Assembly (NCBI RefSeq): GCF_001442535.1
Contig: NZ_CP013141.1
Span: 3,899,761 to 3,963,760 of the forward strand
Length of the DNA: 64,000 bases
Source of the DNA: Lysobacter antibioticus
GTDB taxonomy: Bacteria > Pseudomonadota > Gammaproteobacteria > Xanthomonadales > Xanthomonadaceae
Direction of reading: 5' to 3'
Numbering within the stretch: position 1 is the first letter of the stretch; every line of letters begins with the position of its first letter. The position numbers were made by a program, and so were the translations under genes. Below the pieces are notes generated by a model. The model had not been told where the DNA came from and did not search any database. It was given only the letters and a program-made list of their open reading frames with translations. This document shows positions 59,596 to 64,000 of this stretch, piece by piece.

Positions 59596-59628
59596 CGAAC
59601 GCCTCCGGAAACGGAGGCGTTCGTGTTT
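59596..59628 (+). terminator. Rho-independent terminator after the EF-hand gene
   Basis: A 12-bp perfect stem CGAACGCCTCCG/CGGAGGCGTTCG with a GAAA loop (59596-59623), followed by TGTTT. Confidence 0.8.
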
Positions 59629-59659
59629 GGGCAGTGGCAGTACAGCGGCTCTGCTCTCT

Positions 59660-59795
59660 GTAGGAGCGATGTCCTACTGGATTTCCTTCGGTCATAAGTC
59701 GCGATCAAGGGCCGCGCAGAAGCCGCAACGCCGATGTCATCCAATCGAAGCGGCGTGCTTTCGCAAGGGGTAGGAGCGGCGCGAGCCGCGACCGC
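59660..59795 (+). repeat. Two REP hairpins, the first with the 23-bp insert
   Basis: The first copy (59660-59706) has the insert at 59672-59694 between TAGGAGCGATG and TAAGTCGCGATC; the stem arms are the GCGAC-type variant. The second, intact, is at 59770-59793. Confidence 0.83.
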
Positions 59796-59840
59796 GCTGA
59801 TTCGGTCTTGCGGCGCATCGCTGAAGCGAGATCAAGATCA

Positions 59841-60083
59841 GGATCAAACGCTAAAAGCTTCCGCCACTAAAGCGGCGGGTTACTTTCTTTTGTCATAAGC
59901 AACAAAAGAAAGGTAACCAAAGAAAAATGCTTTTCTTTGAATCACAGGCCCGCACGAGCGGTGCCTCCGCGGGGATTTTTCATACGGGACATCCCTGTCC
60001 CGATGAAAAACGGCGCGCATCCTTGCGCGCCGCCCTTCGGGTCTTCTTTTGCCTTCGCTAATGCGAGGCTACGCACAGCAACG
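59841..60083 (+). repeat. Palindromic element A, copy 8
   Basis: A complete A element without the insert, with GGCGCGCA/TGCGCGCC around a TCCT loop. Degenerate GATCAA/GATCAG hexamers precede it. Confidence 0.86.
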
Positions 60084-60094
60084 GCAACCGCCAT

Positions 60095-60137
<43 letters not shown>

Positions 60138-60234
60138 TTCTTATGTTGGCGGCGCCACAGGAGGCCATTGCTTGCACCGCGCCGTCGTTGCGGCATAGTG
60201 CCTGCTTCCGTCTGTCGCTCCCCGCGCCCGCCCT

Positions 60235-61548
60235 ATGACCGCCAGTTCCGTGTCGCCGTCCGTCTCCGTCCCCGCGCGCCGGCTCGACCGCAAGGATGCG
60301 CGCACCCTGCTGCTGTCGGCGCTCGGCGGGGCGCTGGAGTTCTACGACTTCGTCATCTTCGTGTTCCTCACCGCGACCCTGCGCCAGTTGTTCTTCCCGC
60401 CGGGCATGCCGGGCTGGCTCGCCGAACTGCAGGTCTACGGGATCTTCGCCGCCGGCTATCTGGTGCGCCCGATCGGCGGCATCGTCATGGCGCATTTCGG
60501 CGACCGTTCGGGGCGCAAGCGCATGTTCGCGCTGAGCGTGTTCCTGATGGCGCTGCCGACCCTGTGCATCGGCCTGTTGCCGACCTACGCCCAGATCGGC
60601 ATCGCCGCGCCGCTGCTGCTGTTGTTCCTGCGCATCGTCCAGGGCATCGCGATCGGCGGCGAAGTGCCGGGCGCCTGGACCTTCGTCGCCGAACACGCGC
60701 CGCCGGGCCGGGTCGGTTTCGCCTGCGCCAGCCTCACCGCCGGCCTGACCGCGGGCATCCTGATCGGTTCGCTGATCTCCACCGCGATCAACACCTGGTT
60801 CGCGCCGGCCGAGGTGCTGGGCTGGGCCTGGCGCGTGCCGTTCCTGATCGGCGGCGTGTTCGGCTTTCTCGCCGTGTACCTGCGGCGCTGGCTCAGCGAA
60901 ACCCCGGTGTTCACGGCGATGCGCGAAAGCCGGCAGTTAGTGCGCGAACTGCCGCTCAAGCAGGTGCTGCGCGACCATCGCGCCGGCGTGGTCCTGTCGA
61001 TGCTGGTGACCTGGCTGCTGACCGCGGCGATCGTGGTGATCATCCTGATGACGCCGACCCTGGTGCAAAGCCAGTTCGGTATCGCCCCGCAGCGCGCCTT
61101 CCTCGGCAACAGCCTGGCGGCGTTCTGCCTGACCCTCAGCGCCATCGGCGGCGGCCTGCTGGTCGACCGGCTCGGCCGCGGCCGCGCCTTGCTGATCGGT
61201 TCGCTCGGCGTGTTCGCCAGCAGTTTCGCGCTGTACTACGACCTCAACCATGGCGGCGCCAACTTCCTGCCGCTGTACGCCTTGGCTGGCGTATTCGTCG
61301 GCGTAGTCGGGGTGATCCCCGCGGTGATGATCGCCGCGTTCCCGGCGCCGGTGCGTTTCTCCGGGCTGTCGTTCTCGTACAACGTCGCCTATGCGGTGTT
61401 CGGCGCATTGACGCCGCCGCTGATCGGCACCTTGGCGCCAAAGCTCGGCGGCATGACTGCTGCCTACTACGTCATGGCGGTGGCGGTGATCGGCGTATTG
61501 GTGTCGGTGTATCTGTTGAGGACCAAGCAGCGCTTTCACGAGCATTGA
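60235..61548 (+). CDS. MFS transporter of the metabolite:H+ symporter type
   Basis: A 437-residue membrane protein with twelve hydrophobic helices. ALGGALEFYDFVIFVFL at helix 1 and GDRSGRKRMF in the loop between helices 2 and 3 (AHFGDRSGRKRMF) are typical of the MHS/proline-citrate branch of the major facilitator superfamily. It imports a carboxylate or similar solute with protons; the substrate is unknown. The ATG at 60235 directly follows a short promoter-like gap after the hexamer array. Confidence 0.9.
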   Translation: MTASSVSPSVSVPARRLDRKDARTLLLSALGGALEFYDFVIFVFLTATLRQLFFPPGMPGWLAELQVYGIFAAGYLVRPIGGIVMAHFGDRSGRKRMFALSVFLMALPTLCIGLLPTYAQIGIAAPLLLLFLRIVQGIAIGGEVPGAWTFVAEHAPPGRVGFACASLTAGLTAGILIGSLISTAINTWFAPAEVLGWAWRVPFLIGGVFGFLAVYLRRWLSETPVFTAMRESRQLVRELPLKQVLRDHRAGVVLSMLVTWLLTAAIVVIILMTPTLVQSQFGIAPQRAFLGNSLAAFCLTLSAIGGGLLVDRLGRGRALLIGSLGVFASSFALYYDLNHGGANFLPLYALAGVFVGVVGVIPAVMIAAFPAPVRFSGLSFSYNVAYAVFGALTPPLIGTLAPKLGGMTAAYYVMAVAVIGVLVSVYLLRTKQRFHEH

Positions 61549-61587
61549 GCGCTGTCGCTCGGGAAGGCTCCCCCACGCCCGCTGCGC

Positions 61588-61914
61588 TCAGCAAACCATC
61601 ACGAAGTAGCTGCCGAACAGCCACAGGCCCAGGGTCCATAGGCAAAGCATGGCGACGAGCGCGGCGAGCAACAGCGGCAGGCGCCGCGTCCACTTCAGGC
61701 CCCGCGTCGCCCGCACCGCGCCGAATACCACCGCGAGTCCAAGGACGAAGAACAAGCCCAGCACGCCGAAGCCTACTGCCCAGAACACAGGGCCCTTCTC
61801 GCCGGTACCGGGCGGACATTGGGCGGTCGCGCCGACCCATTGCGGCAGTGCCGCGGTCAACAACACCGTACAACACAGCCAGCGGCTCCGGTTCGATCCA
61901 TCGCTTCGTTTCAT
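61588..61914 (-). CDS. Small membrane protein of unknown function
   Basis: A 108-residue protein with a signal-like helix (about 13-32), then two further hydrophobic helices (about 45-72 and 84-105). ATG 61914 follows GGAGG by five bases; an ATG six codons upstream is less well placed. The family was not recognised. Confidence 0.62.
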   Translation of the reverse strand: MKRSDGSNRSRWLCCTVLLTAALPQWVGATAQCPPGTGEKGPVFWAVGFGVLGLFFVLGLAVVFGAVRATRGLKWTRRLPLLLAALVAMLCLWTLGLWLFGSYFVMVC

Positions 61915-62066
61915 CGCGCCCTCCGCATCCATACCCACGATCGTATCGCAGGGCCGCAGCGCGCATTCGACGATGCGACTCTTCAAGGTGTGCGGCGTCG
62001 AGAGTACCGGCCTCGACCGTGCCGCTCTCGACACGGCAACCGTTCGGCGCGACAACGGTCGGCGCG

Positions 62067-63266
62067 TTACAAGCCCGCCGCGCGCTTCCAGAAGTAATGC
62101 GTCAGCGGCGGCAGTTTTCCGGCCAGGCCGAGCATCGGTCCGCGCAGCAGGGTCGCGGCGACATCGTCGTTCGAGAACACCCGGTTCAAGCCCTCGAAGC
62201 CGTAGGCGGCGAGTGCGTTCTCGCTGCGCCGCTCGCGCGCCCAACGGGCCAGGCGCGTCGGCGACCCCGGGTCGAGCCCGCGTTGGTGCGCCTGCTTGAG
62301 GCTGCCGCGCAATGCGGCGATGTCGCGCAGGCCCAGGTTGACGCCCTGCCCGGCCAGCGGATGCACGACGTGGGCGGCATCGCCGGCGACTACGACACGC
62401 CCGGAGACGTAACGCTGTGCGAGCTGACGCCGCAAGGGGAACGCGGCGCGTTGCGAGACCCGCGTCAACGCTCCCAGGCGCCCGGCGAAGGCGCGTTCGA
62501 GTTCGATCAGGAACGAAGCGTCGTCGCTGGCCAATAAGCGCTCGGCTTCGGCCTCGGCCAAGGTCCAGACGATCGAGCTGCGCCGGTCGCGCGCGTCGGC
62601 GTCGCCGAGCGTCGGCAGGAACGCCAGCGGCCCGCCCGGCAGGAAGCGTTGCCAGCAGGTCGCCTCGTGGCTCAGTTCGCTGTCGACATAGGCCACCAGC
62701 CCGCGCTGGCCGTAGTCGTGCGTAGGTGCGTCGATGCCGCTGAGACGGCGCAGCTTGGATTCGGCGCCGTCGGCGGCGACCACCAAGCGCGCGCGCAAGC
62801 GGCGTCCGCCTTGGAGGATCACGCCGACGCTGTCGGGCGCGTCGAGTTCGAGCGACTCGACCTGGTCGGGGCAATGCAGTTGCACTCCGGCCGCGGGCAA
62901 AGCCACCCACAGCTTGTCGACCAATAAGCCGTGTTCGACGATCCAGCCCAGTTCGCGACGGCCGAAGGCGTCGGCATCGAAATGCAGTTCGCCGCCGCCG
63001 GCCGCGTCCCACACGCGCATCGCGCGGTACGGCTGCAGGCGCGCCTCGCGCACCCCCGCCCATACGCCCAGGTCGTTCAACAGGGCGGCGTTATCGGGAG
63101 CGAAGGCGTACACGCGCAGGTCCGGTCGCTCTGCGTTCCAACGCGGCGGCTCGCGGGTTTCGACCAAGGCCACCTCGAGTCCGTCGCGGGCGAAGGCCAG
63201 CGCCGCGGCGGCGCCGACCACGCCGGCACCGACCACGACCACGTCGAGCAGATCGCGCCGGCTCAT
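62067..63266 (-). CDS. FAD-dependent ubiquinone biosynthesis hydroxylase (UbiI/VisC type)
   Basis: A 399-residue flavoprotein monooxygenase. The N-terminal FAD-binding site is VVVVGAGVVGAAAALAFARD, a DG motif is in VVAADGAESKLRRLSG, and the second FAD motif is VVVAGDAAHVVHPLAGQG (plus VNLGLRD). This pattern is shared by UbiH, UbiI and UbiF; position after a UbiH-like gene favours UbiI. It hydroxylates the quinone ring at the membrane. ATG 63266 overlaps the upstream ubiH stop as ATGA. Confidence 0.88.
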   Translation of the reverse strand: MSRRDLLDVVVVGAGVVGAAAALAFARDGLEVALVETREPPRWNAERPDLRVYAFAPDNAALLNDLGVWAGVREARLQPYRAMRVWDAAGGGELHFDADAFGRRELGWIVEHGLLVDKLWVALPAAGVQLHCPDQVESLELDAPDSVGVILQGGRRLRARLVVAADGAESKLRRLSGIDAPTHDYGQRGLVAYVDSELSHEATCWQRFLPGGPLAFLPTLGDADARDRRSSIVWTLAEAEAERLLASDDASFLIELERAFAGRLGALTRVSQRAAFPLRRQLAQRYVSGRVVVAGDAAHVVHPLAGQGVNLGLRDIAALRGSLKQAHQRGLDPGSPTRLARWARERRSENALAAYGFEGLNRVFSNDDVAATLLRGPMLGLAGKLPPLTHYFWKRAAGL

Positions 63267-64000
63267 GCGCGGCCCCCGAACGAACGGACGTCGCCGCCGG
63301 GTTCGCCACGGCACAGCGCCGGCACCTCGCCGCGATAGCCCATGGCGCCGCCGACCAGGAACGATTGCGCGCTCGGCAGGCGATCGACGGCGAACAGGCC
63401 CAGGCTGCGCAGCGGACGCATCAGGCCGCTGTCGTTGGCGGCCAATCGCGCCGCACCATCGGAGAACGCTACCGTGCGCTCACGGTCGCAGGCGCGTCGC
63501 TGCGCGTAGCGTTCGAGCAATTCGTCGGCCCCGCAATCGACATGGCCGGTGGCCAGCTGCCGTTGGATCAGTTCGGCCAGGGTCATCGCATCGCGCAGGC
63601 CGAGATTGAAGCCCTGCGCGCCGATCGGGTGGATGGTCTGGGCGGCGTTGCCGACCAGCACCGCGCGCCGTTCGGTGGTGCGCCGGGCCAGCACGCGGAT
63701 CGCCGGGTACAGGCTGCGCGCGCCGCAGGCGAGAAAGCGCCCGGCACGCCAGCCGAACGCCTCCTGGGCGCGGGCGATGAAGCCGGCTTCGTCGAGCGCG
63801 GCGACGGCCTCGACATGGGCGGTGGCGACACTGTGGATCAGGCCGTAGTGGCGATCGCCGCGCGGCAGCAGCGCGGTCGGGCCTTCGGCGCCGAGCCGCT
63901 CGTAAGCGGTGCCGTCGGGCGCGCGTTCGCCGCGCAGCCGGGTCACGAACAAGGTCTGGCCGTAGTCGTATTCGTCGGCGCCGATCGCGAGCGCCTCGCG
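63263..64000 (-). CDS. ubiH: 2-octaprenyl-6-methoxyphenol hydroxylase UbiH, 3' part
   Basis: The last 245 residues or so of a flavoprotein monooxygenase whose start lies beyond the right edge. The visible part runs from a DEYDYGQTLFVTRL segment through AYERLGAEGPTALLPRGD to the FAD motif VLVGNAAQTIHPIGAQGFNL (Asn in place of the usual Asp in G-N/D-A-A) and a C-terminal helix region. The AYERL..GPTALLP signature is typical of UbiH. It is coupled to the downstream UbiI-type gene by an ATGA overlap. Confidence 0.85.
   Translation of the reverse strand, partial: REALAIGADEYDYGQTLFVTRLRGERAPDGTAYERLGAEGPTALLPRGDRHYGLIHSVATAHVEAVAALDEAGFIARAQEAFGWRAGRFLACGARSLYPAIRVLARRTTERRAVLVGNAAQTIHPIGAQGFNLGLRDAMTLAELIQRQLATGHVDCGADELLERYAQRRACDRERTVAFSDGAARLAANDSGLMRPLRSLGLFAVDRLPSAQSFLVGGAMGYRGEVPALCRGEPGGDVRSFGGRA

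Overview
The window is chromosomal DNA of a high-GC gammaproteobacterium of the Lysobacter type (Xanthomonadaceae). The best evidence is the protease at 8873-10885. Its mature domain follows the Lysobacter lysyl endopeptidase (Lys-C) almost residue for residue: His57, Asp113, Trp169, Ser194, His210 and Asp225 fall at the published numbers. It lies directly downstream of a second lysyl endopeptidase gene, as in the known Lysobacter lepB-lepA pair. The abundant GGAGCGGCGYRAGCCGC repeats and the wrbA/DUF2069, AhpC-AhpD-OxyR and UbiH-UbiI neighbourhoods also fit.

Region by region: 1-3804 holds housekeeping genes (YihY, WrbA, DUF2069, half-size asparaginase, lipoprotein). 4158-21235 is a protease island, all on the minus strand. 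It has seven secreted peptidases from five catalytic families (M28, M14, two S1 lysyl endopeptidases, an M12B/M72-type metalloprotease, two S8 subtilases). All end in the same P/Homo B domain and four carry a PKD domain. A small lipoprotein that is only a subtilase prodomain sits among them. Six of the seven peptidase genes share one promoter layout: a CRP/Clp-like inverted repeat, then TTGnnn-N18-hexamer, with fixed spacing. 21673-27908 has sufT, a membrane protein, a divergent MocR/AraC regulator pair and a cytochrome P460 gene. 28622-29760 is an IS30 element. 30144-35866 has transhydrogenase genes (pntB and pntAB apart from pntAA) around a sigma/anti-sigma/DUF3106 operon. 36065-44059 has DUF1631, nitroreductase, 5'-3' exonuclease, Nudix, an AT-rich AbiC-like phage-defence gene, pip and prmC. 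44578-46212 is a secreted GH18-like/PKD/discoidin protein. 47281-51919 is an oxidative-stress cluster (ahpD, ahpC, oxyR, DJ-1/PfpI, msrA). 52801-64000 has apt, an EamA transporter, DUF2007, glnS, a deaminase, rlmM, an EF-hand protein, an MFS transporter and the ubiquinone hydroxylase pair.

From 22.8 kb on, most gaps of 0.4-1.3 kb hold a repeat system. It includes short REP hairpins and two related 230-260 bp palindrome-rich elements (here A and B, 13 copies) whose stems show compensatory base changes. Hexanucleotide arrays of varying unit sit at one edge of the elements. A 23-bp insert occurs inside both the REPs and the A/B elements. These elements, and the shared promoter module of the protease island, are the least ordinary things seen. 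All functional calls come from reading the sequence; no database search was possible.
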